DNA from: Archilochus colubris
Taxonomy: Eukaryota > Chordata > Aves > Apodiformes > Trochilidae
Assembly (NCBI GenBank): GCA_023079485.1
Contig: CM041083.1
Span: 173,221,480-173,285,479, forward strand
DNA length: 64,000 nucleotides
Direction: 5' to 3'
Position numbers and translations under genes: made by a program. Positions 28,501-41,159 of the stretch are shown in pieces. The notes beneath the pieces were generated by a model. That model saw only the letters and a program-made list of their open reading frames with translations. It did no database searches and was not told the DNA's origin. Position 1 is the first letter of the stretch. Every line of letters begins with the position of its first letter.

Positions 28501-28868
28501 AGGAAGGAAGATCATGTAGGTGGGACCATATGGTGTAAGCTTCTTTGGTAACTGCAGAACTTTCCTCTTCTGAGAACGAAGAAATAGAGCTCTCTATGGA
28601 AATGTTGCCCCATGTACTCAAAATACCTGCTTAATACAGAACATGGAAGGTATCAAACTTGAGACTGTTGCTACTATCTTCAATGGATGGTTTTTTGGGC
28701 TACATTCATTGAGGAGCATGAACAGTGATGCAAAAGCAGTGATAAATACATGAACTATGGGCCTGAACAGAATACATATAAAGTAAATCAATCCTGTTAA
28801 GCTTAGGCAGGGAAAATCTCTATTTTTTCTGGTCATAACCTTCTCCTGAAACATAACATAATTTTTAA
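25522..28868. other. unique, AT-rich sequence
   Basis: No gene recognised. Particularly AT-rich stretches occur around 27480-27560. Some blocks between 27050 and 27400 look compositionally smooth, as conserved non-coding DNA often does, but conservation cannot be judged from one sequence. Confidence 0.5.
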
Positions 28869-28934
28869 TTTTTTTTTTCTTTTTTTTTTTTTTTTTTTTA
28901 GGAGGAAGAGGAGGAGGAGGAGGAGGAGGAGGAA
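28869..28934. repeat. poly-T followed by (GGA)n tract
   Basis: A nearly pure 30-base T run is followed by about ten GGA or GGA-like units. The switch from polypyrimidine to polypurine on one strand is compact. The proline-rich minus-strand frame through it is a low-complexity artefact. Confidence 0.9.
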
Positions 28935-31900
28935 TTTTATACAAATAGATTAATTTTCTTCCTTCTTTATCAGGAGAGGCTAGGAAGACAGCAATTCCAT
29001 GTGATTTTATTTTTGGAGGAATCCTGAAACAATCAGCTCACAAAGAAGAGAGGAGAGAACCACATAAGGGTTTGTTTGTTGAATGAGAAAACAGATTGCC
29101 CTTGATAAGAATGAAGAAGCATGACACTTCTGAAACTCTGTGAAGATACTGTGTGAAGGTTTTCTGGAGTATTTTTGTTGCAAAGCCTGGGATGCAGCAC
29201 TGAGGAGATGTGAAGCAGAAATTGTTTTCTGCTAGTTGAAGTAGTTTCAGCATTTGGGGCCTGGATTTGGATGTTAGTTAAAGAGGAGCAGGTTGAAAAG
29301 AGCAAAAGGGAATGATAAGAAATTGAATAACATCATTACTCTCATTTGATTTTGGAGTTCTATTTCCTGGAAGGGACAGAGGGGTTGATTTACACAGAAC
29401 TGCCTCAATAACTGAGTCACTGAGGCACTGGTCTCAGGTGTGTGATGGGTTAAGGGATTGGACAGTTTTAACCAGGAATGCCTATGTTGGTATAAGTGGC
29501 ATGTAGGCCAGAAAATGGATTGAAGTACCAGAATACAGAAAGTTGCATAAATCTAGGCTTGAGTTGTGGAAAAGAAGCTAATTACACTTAATGATGCTGG
29601 TGTTGGAAGAGAGAACTGCAAAAGGAGAAGGGAAAGTGGCCAGCCCAGGAAGAGACTATTCCAAGGGCATGTCAAAAGCCTTGTCTTGCTTAAGTGATTC
29701 AGCCATTTGACTCAAGAAAGAGAATCTTCACAGATGTGTCATCCCCAAAAGCATCTTCTCCCAGTTCTTTCCCAAAGGATATCTGAATATTGCTCTTCTT
29801 GTGGGTGTCTGGACAACCTGTGCTGTGTTGTCTGGATACAGCCCTAGCTCTCAGCCTCTGGTGGCAATCTTCCCAGATAAGACAATGGTCTTTTTCATTT
29901 ATCAGTGATGCAGACCTAGCAGACGTATCAGACCAAAACTCTTTTCTCTTTGTGTGTGTGTATTGTAAATCACCAGCCAGAGATTTTGCTTATAATGAGC
30001 ATGACAAAACAAAGGGCCCATGGTAGCAGGAGCACATTTTAGGAGCTCTGGTACAAATGCACTTGGGCTGTACCAGACATTCATGTTCTTTGTAACCTGG
30101 GCTAGTCCTGCATCAGCAAGGAGAGGAAATCTAAATGCAGTTATGTAGGAGGCCTTTCAGCTGACAAAGTCTTATGGGGCTGCTGACTTCAGCCATATCC
30201 AGGAAACACAGGGAAAGCAAATTTATTGTCTTCTAATATTTCTTAGATCTGAATCTCTTACTTTTGCCTTAATTTCTACCTTCTGTTTGAGAGATTGAAA
30301 CCCCCAGTGGGCTTTTCCATCTCTCTGCCTGGCCACGTAGACTGCTCACTGTGTTTGGAAGGAAAGGTAGAGGTGATGAAGTCTCCTTGAGTTCTTGATA
30401 CTGTTGGCTCAAAGCAAGCTAAAGTTTGGCTCAAAGTTAGCTTTGTCCAATTATATAATATTGACAAGAAAATTCAAATATGGAAGAAACCTCTGACTGT
30501 CTGCAAGGAAAGGGGAAATCTTACTTCCTACAAACTATTATTTTCATTCTAATGGTAGAAATACTGATGTTTTCAGTAGATAGGATCAGATTGTCCTCTG
30601 AATACCAAGATGAGGCTGTAGAGAAACCCCTGCCATCCCAGAGGCAAGGAAAATGCTGGACTCAGGGCACCATCCGGGTGTGTAAAAACAAGTTACACCC
30701 CAAGAGCTTCTCGTGGCATGGCACCATTAAAGGCCAAAAAAGAGTTTTCAGACTGGGACATAGTTTTAATTTTCCAAAATGGCCAAAGCTGTTGGGCTCT
30801 CTGCCCCTTTCCTAAACCAAGTTATTGCTAGGAGTGCCAGGTGTGATGTACTTATTAATCAGAGGCAGACCTTTGCACCTATGGGGGTCATGCATACTCC
30901 CAGTGTTGTCACAGGACGGAAGCCTCCCTGTTGTTCATCCCTCTTCCTTGAAGCAGGCATCAAAAATGGACCTTCTAGAGTCCCCTGTGACTCTATCAGG
31001 AGCTGATGCAGAGGTCTCCTCCACAAGCACCACAAGCACACCACATCAGGTGTGGTGAAGCCCACCCCTGGGACTCTCAGCATCTTTAATTTGGGATGCT
31101 GGATACAGCAGCTCTGTGAAAGGCTGGACCCTGGGCAAAGAAGAAGACACATGTCTAAACACATCTGCTGGCCAGCCTGGGCATTGGTGCTTATTTCTGC
31201 CAGGACTGTTTTTAGATCCCACATCCAAAGTGCAACTATGGGAAGAATTGCAAGCAGGAGAAAGGAAAAGCGTGTGGGAGGCTTGTACCAGAAAGCCATG
31301 AAACATCTTTCTTTTGAAACCTGGTTGCCACAGAACAAAAAGCTGTTATCTCGAGTGTTTGGAAAGAAGAGTTTCTTCCTAAGAAACACCTAGGATGGTG
31401 GTGTTCATTCCTTGCTTAGCAGAGTCTCTGTGAGACAGCAAATTTAATTGTAATAGTAGTCTTTCGAAATGAGATGTATTTTCCTGCTCTGAGATCTCTA
31501 ACATCTACTGAGACTGTCAGAGACTTAGAACATAACTTAATATAGCTGAAATTTTCTGTAAAGTGGAAACTGGAAACAACTGATGATTTGCAAAACTTTG
31601 TTTCAGATTTTCTTTTCTTTTAATTATTTTCTTTCAGTTAATAGAATGTGGTTTAAATTTTATACTAATTATTTACACTATTTCACAATGTGTATGTAGT
31701 GATAGCAATTGTAATAGCATAGTAATTGTTTAATTCAAGTATTCTATTAGTTTAATTATCTTAAAATCTTACAGAGATAAGAGTTACTTAACATGTTTAA
31801 AAGTCTGATCTTTTCTATTTCAAAGTGTCTCCTGCTTGTGACTTTTGATGATGTCATAAATACAATGAAATAATGTAAAAATAATAATATTAAAACTTAA

Positions 31901-34439
31901 TAACTAGATTCCTTCAAAACTGGATAATGAAATGATGAAAATATTTTTTCATTGTAAAACTGATAATGCAATACATTTTTCATCAGATATTATGAAAATC
32001 TATGAAAAACTAAATTTAAGGTTTTATAAGAACTGCACTTCCAGACTGTCCAAAAAGCAAGACTGGGAATAAATTCACACTGGTCTGCTATAGAATTCTC
32101 TTTTCTAAGGAACCTTTCATAAAAATTTTGTTCAAATATTTAGATCTTTGTTCTACAGTTCTCCCTTCAGAGACAAACTTGCAGTTCTCACTAAACCTAA
32201 GAGACACAAGCATGCTGTTGCATGCATAAATCTGTAGAAAGAATTGGGCTTAAAGTTTGAGCAAAACAAAATTATCAGATAGCCAGATAAATTATGGTGA
32301 TGGAAGATGTGACTAAGCAGGGACAGCTAAATTAAAATTGCCTCATATTAGCCATAGGCAAACACATACCACAAGTTAACTCTGAAACTTGCTGCAGTGC
32401 TAGTTTTTCATGTGTTATAATACTTTTAAGCTGTATCTACTGAGAGGGGATATATTTTAGAAATAAAATATCTAGTGATCTTATTATTTTATTATATTAT
32501 ATATATTTATTTATGTTTATAAACATAAATGTTGAATCTGTTGCATATTTTGATGTAGTATACAATGAACCAGTGTTCACATCAGTTCCGAGACCAACAA
32601 AATTGTTTGCTTCCAAGGTTTGTGATATGATCTGGAGAGTAATGCCTGGATGTGAAGAATGGCTTGGAAAAGCTGGACTTTCACAAATGTCACCTTAATG
32701 GAGAAGAACCACCATCTAATTGGGCTAAATGAGCCCACAAAAGCAGTGATCAGGTGGTGGGCAAGGTAAGGGAGAGTCAAGAGAGCCCAACAGTGTTCCT
32801 GCACCTTTCGGGTTTGGCCTCCTGGCTTTGGTGGATGCCATGAGAAGAAAATGAGGAGGGGAGAAAAGAGAGCACCAAGGTCCATCGCCCACCACCTGTA
32901 CAGTTCCCGAGGGTTGTGGCTCCATGGTGAATGTCTAAGCTCCCACTGCAACTCTGGCATTCAGACCAGGGAACGTTTCTCCCCAGACAAGACAATAAAT
33001 GCTGATGCTGATGCTGCTAGAGGATGGTATTAGTAAAGTAGTTTAAGTGGTAGGAGGCTGTACAGAAAGTTCAAGTTTAAAGGCAGCTGTCAATGAATGA
33101 CTGAATGCAGGACCGAGGTGGGGAGGGAGAACTATTCCAACTGCACATAATGGCACTAGGTTTAAAGGCTGTGGGTTTTTAAAATTTAAATAAAACCTTG
33201 GAAATCAATTGCCACTTCCAGTCAGGGAAGTGTGTTTTAGAGGGAGCCAGTCAAGAAACCTTCCTGATGCAAAAAGGCCCTGGCAAGACTGATTGTGGAC
33301 AGGAAAGTTGCAAGTTTATCAAAGCTGCCTCTTTCTCTGTACAGCATTTCACTTCCACAACCTTAAGGTGAAGAGAATGAAGAAGTGCTCTGACAGCATG
33401 TAAAAACCCCAAGGTGACACCCTGCCTCCAAGGCAGAGGCCAACCCCACCACTCTGTCCCAGTTTCATATGTGAGATAGTTTGTATTTGTCCAAATGCTG
33501 GGGAAGTTTTTGTATTTCCAAGTCACTTAGCAAGTGGACTCATCAGGCCCTGAACCTCTTGTATGATCCTAAAGGCAAGGGAAAGGGAATGCTCTGAAAA
33601 TCTGTGGGCACTTGGTTCCTGTAAAACACAGGAAGCAAAGCAGGATTTTAAGGGCAATCATTCAGGATCCAGGTATCCCAGGGACCAAGCACCCTGCCTG
33701 CCCTGACAATTCACTGTGGGCATTGTGGACAAGGTGTTGTGGACACCTCCTGTACCTCACCAAAAATATTTTGTATGCTACCCCAGCACTCAAAGCTGGA
33801 AACTGTAGTGGTTTGCATTATCTCCTCCCACCAAAACCTGGGGCTTATGGTCAGTTGCTGTTATCCAGTTTTTGAGGGCCTTGGGGTTATTTTGGTGTGG
33901 GTTTGGGGGCATACTGAAAGTCTAAAGTCAACAGAACAACTCAGTGAAAAATACAGTGATAGCAAATTTCTAATGGAAGAAATGTGCAGACTTCAGAGGA
34001 ATACATAGCAAGAGACAGCTCAAAACAGAAAAGTCTAGGATTTGTTTTCTACAAAAAGGGCTTTTCCCCCTTGACTTCTTCCTGTGTTTGGGGGGGGATG
34101 GGGAGGATATGAAGGTCTTTGTGTTTGTTATGGCCACTTTCCCTGTCTGTGGAAACAGCAATACACACAGTCACCAGTCCTCCTCTGACCAGTGCAAACC
34201 CACAATAAATCTGCTGGTTTTGAGCACACTGGTTAAATTTACCCAGCTGTCCCCTCCCTGCACCACCCCGGTGTCCCTGTGGTACCCTGTGGAGCTGGGC
34301 AAAGCCTTCTGCCCAGGGCAGGAGGAGGGGAAAACTGAGAGAGCTCAGTGTTTCTGTGTGACAAAGTGACAGAGTGAGCCAGCCAGGCAGTGCCCTGGCC
34401 CTGTGCACGATGATATTCATTTCACACAGCCCCTGCCTG
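28935..34439. other. unique sequence, no gene recognised
   Basis: Includes a very AT-rich section at about 31600-32530 with a TATATTTATTTATG-type stretch. Frames of 176 codons (30859-31389, minus) and 127 codons (32577-32960, minus) have no recognised domain, no clear splice context and no codon pattern I would call coding. A short GCTGAT triplet-pair repeat follows AATAAA near 32993-33017. Confidence 0.5.
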
Positions 34440-34970
34440 TTCCAGCTGGAACGATAAGAGATGCAAACTTTGACTTCTGTGTTTGAAAGAGATATTGTTT
34501 GATGGAAGTGTGTGGGTGGTGGGTAAAACAAGCAGCTAAGTGTCAGCACAAGAAGCAAACATTCTCCTTCCCCTCCTCCCCCATGTAGTTTTTGACGTAA
34601 TGAGCATTGCTCCCGTTTTCCTTCCAAATAGGCATTGCACCCATCCCCATGGCAACTGTCATGCTCAAAAGATGTCCTGTCAGGAGCCATGAAAGGCCCA
34701 GAGACATTTGTATTAGATGGTCAGAACTCTGCTAGCTAATGCTTAGCAAATACACTACGAGGCTGCATTCGTCAAAACGAGGAGCGCAAACATTTGTGTT
34801 CCATTAAACAGAAATTAATAAGATTCAAATAGGAAGAAACCAAACTGGGCTGTTTTTTTGTGTATACAGCTGTGTTATGAAGTAATACAGGGAACGTTAG
34901 TATGAATAATGATTGCACATGTGCATTCAATTTATTTCTTCTACTTCTTGTATGGTCTGCTTTAACCCTT
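34440..34970. promoter_or_regulatory. candidate conserved regulatory element
   Basis: This stretch differs from its surroundings. It has several CpGs, a CRE-like TGACGTAA (about 34594-34601), an RFX-like palindromic half-site CCATGGCAAC (about 34647-34656), a GCTAGCTAATGCTTAGC block (about 34731-34747), and balanced composition with no repeat similarity. These are the features of developmental enhancers in vertebrates. Conservation cannot be seen in a single sequence, so this is a lead only. Confidence 0.3.
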
Positions 34971-35306
34971 TTTCTCTATAGGTTTTTCAGAAATCAAACA
35001 CAGGTTTAACAGCTGGGCAAGGCAGGGGTTTCAGCCTTTCCTTTCACACTGCCGAGGTCCAATAGCACTTCTTTATTTAAAAACACTCTGGGTCATTGGG
35101 AAGTTGTGCTTTTGAAACATGTTCATGTACTTGATGATTGAGCACATGAATGTGGTGGTCTGATTTTTACCAGGGAAAAGAAGCACTCCAGTCTCTGAAC
35201 AAGGCAGATCATATCTTGAACTGCTGTGCATCCTCCTACCTTCCTTGGCTACAAGGAAGCAGAGCTGATTTATCCCAGATGAGTATCCGGCGTCAGGTCC
35301 AGGCAT

Positions 35307-35370
35307 TTAAAAAAAACAAAACCAAAAAAAAAAAACGCATACAAAAAAAACCCACCAAAAAGAAATCACA
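35307..35370. repeat. A-rich low-complexity tract
   Basis: Runs of A are broken by C, CC, CG and CAC. The composition is A/C on the plus strand. No poly-A-tailed retrocopy is recognisable upstream of it. Confidence 0.7.
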
Positions 35371-35636
35371 TTTCCATCTCAGCTGAAAATCAAAAGTGAA
35401 AGAAGACAGCGGAGCCTCCTCCCACAAGAGCTCTTCTCCTGGCTCCCCGTCACCCAATATAATTTAGAGCAGTTCCTTCCACATGCTGCTGCAAGTAAAC
35501 AACAAAAGTGGACTGTGTTACACAGCCTGACAATGACAGCCTGTACTCAGTTTTACAGGCCACAAAAGGCTGTGGTAGCTTTGCTTTCTCTGGTGAGCTT
35601 AACCTTGTGCCTTTTCTTCCAAGAAGGAAAAAATAA

Positions 35637-35957
<321 letters not shown>

Positions 35958-36549
35958 AAGAAGCAAGCTTGTAAGTCTTGTAAGCTTGTAACTCTTCTTT
36001 ACTTATCATTTCCCTGTTTTAACCTCCTAGATTCACAGGCAGCAGAAATAACCATCCCAGAGTCTGCCTTTCCATCAGATGAATGCTTAAATATTTGTGT
36101 CAGGATTCTTACTTCCTCCCTCCTTTTCCCTCTTTCTCCTTACACTTCCTTCTCTTTCATTGGCCTGTGAAACTCCTATTATCTCCTCAAACCTCCATCT
36201 CTTAAGCTGAAATGGATACAACTCTTAGCCCATGCTGGGCAAGTGGGAGATGAGACATGAAATGGAAAACATTTCTCCTTCTAGATGAATAGCAAAACAG
36301 GAATTTCCTACTCCATCAGCGTGCATATGTAGAGACCTAATTTTCTGCTGGAAAGCCAACTTTGATTTGGATAGGTAGCCATTCTTCTGGAGAAGTTTCA
36401 CCATGCCACCATTCCTATATTCTTGTCCTTTGTTTCCCCAGGATTTCAGGACAGGTCAACAGCTTCTGTTCAGAAGCTCTAAATCAAGCTTCACTCCAAA
36501 GAAAAAAGGGACAACTCCCAAAGAAGCTTGAAGTTTAAACTTTAAACTT
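35958..36549. other. unique sequence, no gene recognised
   Basis: No gene or repeat recognised between the purine array and the CR1 segment that follows. Confidence 0.5.
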
Positions 36550-37275
36550 TAATTGAAGAAGTAGAAGCAGAGACAGGTGATCCAGAGGAAATACAGAGAT
36601 ACTGTTAAAGTATGGAGGACCAGGGTTAGAAAAGCCAGAGCCCACCTGAAGGATGATGAGGAAAGGCTTCCACAGGTATTACCTATCAGCAGCTAAAGGA
36701 ATGTGGGGAAATGTGGGCCTGCTGCTGACTGGGGGAGGAAATCTGATGACAAAGGCGGTATAAAAAAAATCAGGGTACACAGATCTCTCCTTCTCCTTGT
36801 CTTTACTGGTAAGATCTGTCTTCAGGAATCCTAGGCCCCTGAGACCAGTGGAAAAGGCTGGAGCAAGGAAAAACTTTCCTTGGTGGAGAAGGACCAGATT
36901 AGGGAATACTGAAACAAACGAAATGTACCAAAGTCCATGGGACCTGGCAAGATTCACCCATAAGTGATACAGGAGCTCACAGATGTTGTTGTAAGGCCAC
37001 TCCTGATGATCTTTGAAAGGTCATGGGGATCATGGGATGCTCCCTAGGACTGGAGGAAACCAAATGTCACTCCTGTCTTCAAGAAGGGCATGATGGAGGA
37101 TGCAGGGAACTACAAGCCAATCGGCCTCAACCCAGTCACTGAGAAAATAATGGAATAAATCCTCCTGGAAGCATTTTCCAGTGTATTAAGGACAAGACTG
37201 CGACTGGGAGTAGTCACCATGGATTTATGAAGGGAGAAACATGCCTGACCAACCTGATAGTCTTTCAGAGGAGGT
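36550..37275 (+). mobile_element. CR1 LINE, internal reverse-transcriptase segment
   Basis: The plus strand resembles the middle of CR1 ORF2. Recognisable blocks include 'gtccatgggacctgg' (normally the KSMGPDG region, 36931 on), 'gaggaaaccaaatgtcactcc', 'tcttcaagaagggcatgatgg', 'gggaactacaagccaatcgg' (GNYKPIGL) and 'gcctgaccaacctgatag'. These correspond to the finger and palm entry of the reverse transcriptase. Frameshifts and stops break it: the conserved start of the block is out of frame with later parts. It is truncated at both ends, stops before the catalytic FADD region and lacks the 3' tail. That is unusual for a simple 5'-truncated CR1 and implies a later deletion. Confidence 0.85.
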
Positions 37276-38586
37276 GGGCTTCTAAAGTGGGGCTTAGGCA
37301 GGAGACAGATACCAAACACAAAATGGCCTTTTTGCCATTTCTTTCTTGGGATTGCTCCATAAAAGAGATGGCAGAATCTCTGACAGTCCTCTGGCCTCCC
37401 TCATTTGTGAACAAACTTCTTTTTATGAGTGTTAGTTAAGTGTCCAAAATATCTGTAGTCATGGCTGAACAACCTGAGCTGATAAAAGTCAAACTCCAGA
37501 AAAGATATTGCCTGTGTGTTTTAGCCAAAAATTCTACCCTTGTTTGCTTGAAATCTGTATTTTATTTAGCTAGGCTACACGATTATGTGGTTATGACTGC
37601 AGTGTGAAAATTTCAGTAATAGTCTTTATAACAGCAAATGCTCTGGACCAAATATTTTCCTTTATGTCAGTGAAATTTCTGATGATGAATTTTGACATCC
37701 TATATTTAAATAAAAATAAAGAGCCCTTACTGAGCTTCTTGAGCCAAAAATGTAGCATAACACTCAGAGAAGCTTGAAAATTTTCCAGTAGACAGGTTTT
37801 CTATTAGGAAAGGTTTTTTTTCTTTGACAAAATTGAAATGTTTCACAAGCATCTTACTGAAACTCTGACACTTAATTGTGAATCTAACATATAATTTTAG
37901 CTTCACTGGACTGACCACACATTATTCTGAATTTTGAACTGAAATGCTGAATTGCTGAATGACAGAGGTGGAGAAGGTGAATAAGGACCCTTCTTTCACT
38001 CTTGCCCAGGAAAAGAACCAGAAGGATTGCAGGGAAGAAGTTGTCGGATGCCTCCATCAGACATTCAGCTGAAAGAAACCAAAAAGAAATCCTTTCACAT
38101 ACGGTTTAAGCTGAGGATGCCTTTCACTCAAGAGAGTATTAAAAGTTTAGGGGACATATTTTGTGAGTACTACTACATACGAAGGCTACCAACTAAAGCA
38201 AAGAAAATCTCTGAGTCATGACTCCTTGAAGACCACAAAACCATTCTGGTGATGACTGATCATTTGTTTGCTGTTTAATGTTTGGTACAGGATGTCTGGG
38301 TCCAGGGCACATTGCATCTTTGATTTTATGTTCCCAGAGTTAGGAAGTGTGGTTTCAGACTAGTAGCAAAATTTTGTTTTCACCAGAATACTTTCTCTTC
38401 TTTCATTCTATCCTCATCTTTTTCAGGAGAAAAAAATCAAGACAAAACAAGACACAAAAAAACAAGACCAAAACAAAGCAAACAAGCAAACAAAATGGAT
38501 CAAGACCAATATTCAGAGGTTTTATTACAGAAGACTTTTTTTTAGAGGAAAACAAACAACCTCTATTAAATGTCATGTTTGGGATA
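37276..38586. other. unique sequence with an A-rich tract
   Basis: No gene recognised. An A/C-rich low-complexity tract lies at 38428-38492. The last six bases (38581-38586, GGGATA) are the left target duplication of the element that follows. Confidence 0.55.
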
Positions 38587-38771
38587 TGTAGTGAAATGAG
38601 GCAACCAGGTGCCACTAATTGCCAGGGAGCGAGCATGAGCTTGTGTCAAGCCCACCTGTGCCTAATTAGGGTGGGCCCCAACTGCATATGAGCAGAACCA
38701 GAGGGCCAATAAAAGGAGCTCATGCTCACTCCCTGGCAATTAGTGGCACCTGGTTGCCTCATTTCACTACA
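38587..38771 (+). mobile_element. palindromic LTR-derived element A (185 bp)
   Basis: The element begins TGTAGTG and ends CACTACA. It is flanked on both sides by a perfect 6-bp duplication, GGGATA (38581-38586 and 38772-38777). Its first 55 bp (38587-38641) recur inverted at its end (38717-38771) with one mismatch. The left ~130 bp, including CCAATAAAAGG at 38706-38716, match the 5' part of the LTR-like element at 55763-56080 (minus strand). It is therefore an LTR 5' segment whose 3' end has been replaced by an inverted copy of its own start. The inner arm edge is the self-complementary AGCT. TG...CA ends and a 6-bp duplication point to retroviral integrase. A DNA transposon of MITE type is the alternative. 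Confidence 0.8.
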
Positions 38772-38777
38772 GGGATA

Positions 38778-40758
38778 TACTTAGAAATATAAAGTAAGGA
38801 AGCATAGGAGAGAAACTTCAATCAAACACCTTTAAAACAGAGAGTAGTAGGACCAAACACTATTTTTACTTTCAGACTAACACTTTGTCTGTAATTCACT
38901 TAATAGTTTCTGCATAGTGTGCCCTGTCCTGTGTAACAATACATCTGGGTGCCATTCAATAACTAATTTAAGGACTTGGATTTCTGTTCTTCAACTCTAA
39001 TCTGGAAGACTTTAGGTCAGGTGTACCCTCAGCTTTTGGGAGAAGGGTTTCATCTGTTTTTTTCAGGGAACCAAGAGAAGCCAGAAGCATGAAAATTACT
39101 TATCTGGGGTCAAAATCAAGATTGGAGGTGTCATCCTTAATTTTTAATATCTTTGGCTTTTCCAATTGGCATGAGAAACACAGTTAAAAAGTTTATTTCT
39201 TATTCTTTTAATATAAACCTTTAAAAAAAGAAACATGATTAATCATTTCAGGACTAAGTATGAAAACTGTTAGAAGGAATCTTTTCAGTTTGTTGAAACA
39301 TTTGCTAACTACTATATGAAGACATATATTTACTAGTCCTCTAAAAATATAATTATTTTTCCAGGACACTGGAAGGTCTTTTAAGATCTGACACAATCCA
39401 ATATGAAATACTTGTTCAGGGGGATTTCATATCACAACCTATTGAGCTATTTATCTTTATGCTATGCCTGGCATCTAAAGGTAGAGAGTTTGTAAGTTTT
39501 AGGCTATTGCGAATATTTCTCAAGAAAGAGCCTTGGACAGAAGTAATTTTTCTAAATTAAATAAATATGTTGTTTCTGATTTTCTAAAATACCCAAAGGA
39601 ACTAGCTCACATTCTAGATCAATGGCCTGCAAAATTTCATTTTGAAATACGATGACATTTTTCACTTAGTGAAGCACAAAATGTCTGTGGAAACAAAAAA
39701 CCCCTCTCTATAGAGGATCTGATCCTGCAAACTTTCCCCTCTCCAGGCAGATTTTCACATTTATTTTAACAGGTCTGCTTATCTGAGTTTTCATGTTAGC
39801 TGAGCATCAGGATGGAGTGGTATGCACAGGTGTCTACAATCAACATTTTTTGGTAATTAAAGCACATAATTGGTGCTTTCCAGGATATCTTGATTTTTAA
39901 AAAGAAATTTGGGTTTTCTGTTTTCTCAATAAAAGGAAAATTCAAATCCTCTAATGGATAAGGATTTTTGAGGGTCAATTTCTGAATCATTTTAGACATG
40001 ATTTCCCCAAATCCTTTACTGTGTTGTATAACTGTGTTTAGGACTCCAAGTTAGGAAGTGTAGGGGTAGGAAATAAAACCTTTAGAAGGCTCTGACCTCT
40101 TTGAAGACAGAAACTCAAATTGTGCTGGGAGCTCTGGGTTCAGCAAGCCACTTCACACACAAATTTTGGGCTGCGTGAAGTTGTGGCTGGGTCCATTTCA
40201 AACACAGTGACTACAGCTCTTAGGCATCTGTGGAGAGGATCTCACTGAGTTACATCTCTAAATGAGCCCTTAGGAATGATGGCTTTGTTATAGAAGAGGG
40301 ACAAGAGAATCACACAACTTCGACCTCCTTGATATCATGGGCTATTAAAAAGCTTATCCACAGATCTGAATGTCGAGGGCAACAGCAGCTCTGAACAAAT
40401 TCAGCCACCTCTCTCAACCATGAAACCACAGAGAGGGACCAAAGGCAAAATGGGCTCCAAGGGTGCTTATGACTTCACTCTTTGCTTGCAGTTAAACATC
40501 GCTTTGACTTAAATTTGTCTGCAAGCAGAGCTTTGTCTTTCATTAGATCCACTTCTTGTTAGCTTTGGCAAGAATTACCCAGCTATCTCTCCTCTCAGAT
40601 CTCTGCCAAGAAGGTAAATTGGATGTGCAAGAAGACTTGGGTCTGCTCCACAAAATGTTATCCATAGAAAGAGACTCAGAGACTCATACAGATGTGCCCA
40701 GAAAGGCTATGAGATCACCAGGACTGATTTCCCAGAATAAAACAGTCCATGGATTCAG
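38778..40758. other. unique sequence, no gene recognised
   Basis: AT-rich non-coding sequence. No mobile element or coding region could be supported. Confidence 0.5.
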
Positions 40759-40880
40759 TTGTTGTTGTTGTTGTTTTTGTTAGTTTGGGTTTTTTTGTTG
40801 TTGTTGTTTGGTCAATTTTTTGTTTGCTTTTTTTGTTTTTTGTTTGTGGAGATTTTTTGTTTGGTTGGTTGTGGTTTTTT
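40759..40880. repeat. G/T-rich low-complexity tract
   Basis: GTT repeats pass into irregular GTTT and poly-T runs. The hydrophobic plus-strand frame through it is an artefact of the composition. Confidence 0.8.
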
Positions 40881-41159
40881 TAATCAACTTACTTCCATAT
40901 CATGTCTTCTGCCTAGAATTTCTCTGAATCATGGTCTTTCATACAGACATCCAGTCTTGAGGTGAAGATTTTTGCACCAATAATTTAAATTACTTTGACA
41001 TTCCAAAACATTTGCTTTATTTCTTCTGTGAATTAGTTTCATTTTTACTTTCCATTGCTCATCAAAGTATCTTTCTGTACTTTATTCCCAGAGTAGTTTC
41101 TTGTGATGCAAGTACTCATGGCATATTCATGTTACCTGTTTTTCCTCTTTTTTATCAGG

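Noticed and set aside
30859..31389. 176-codon minus-strand open frame with a hydrophobic segment
   Set aside because: No family recognised; overlapping frames on the other strand are equally open, as expected by chance in stop-poor DNA.
34049..34690. 213-codon minus-strand open frame
   Set aside because: No recognisable domain, no clear splice context, and it overlaps a stretch better explained as non-coding regulatory DNA.
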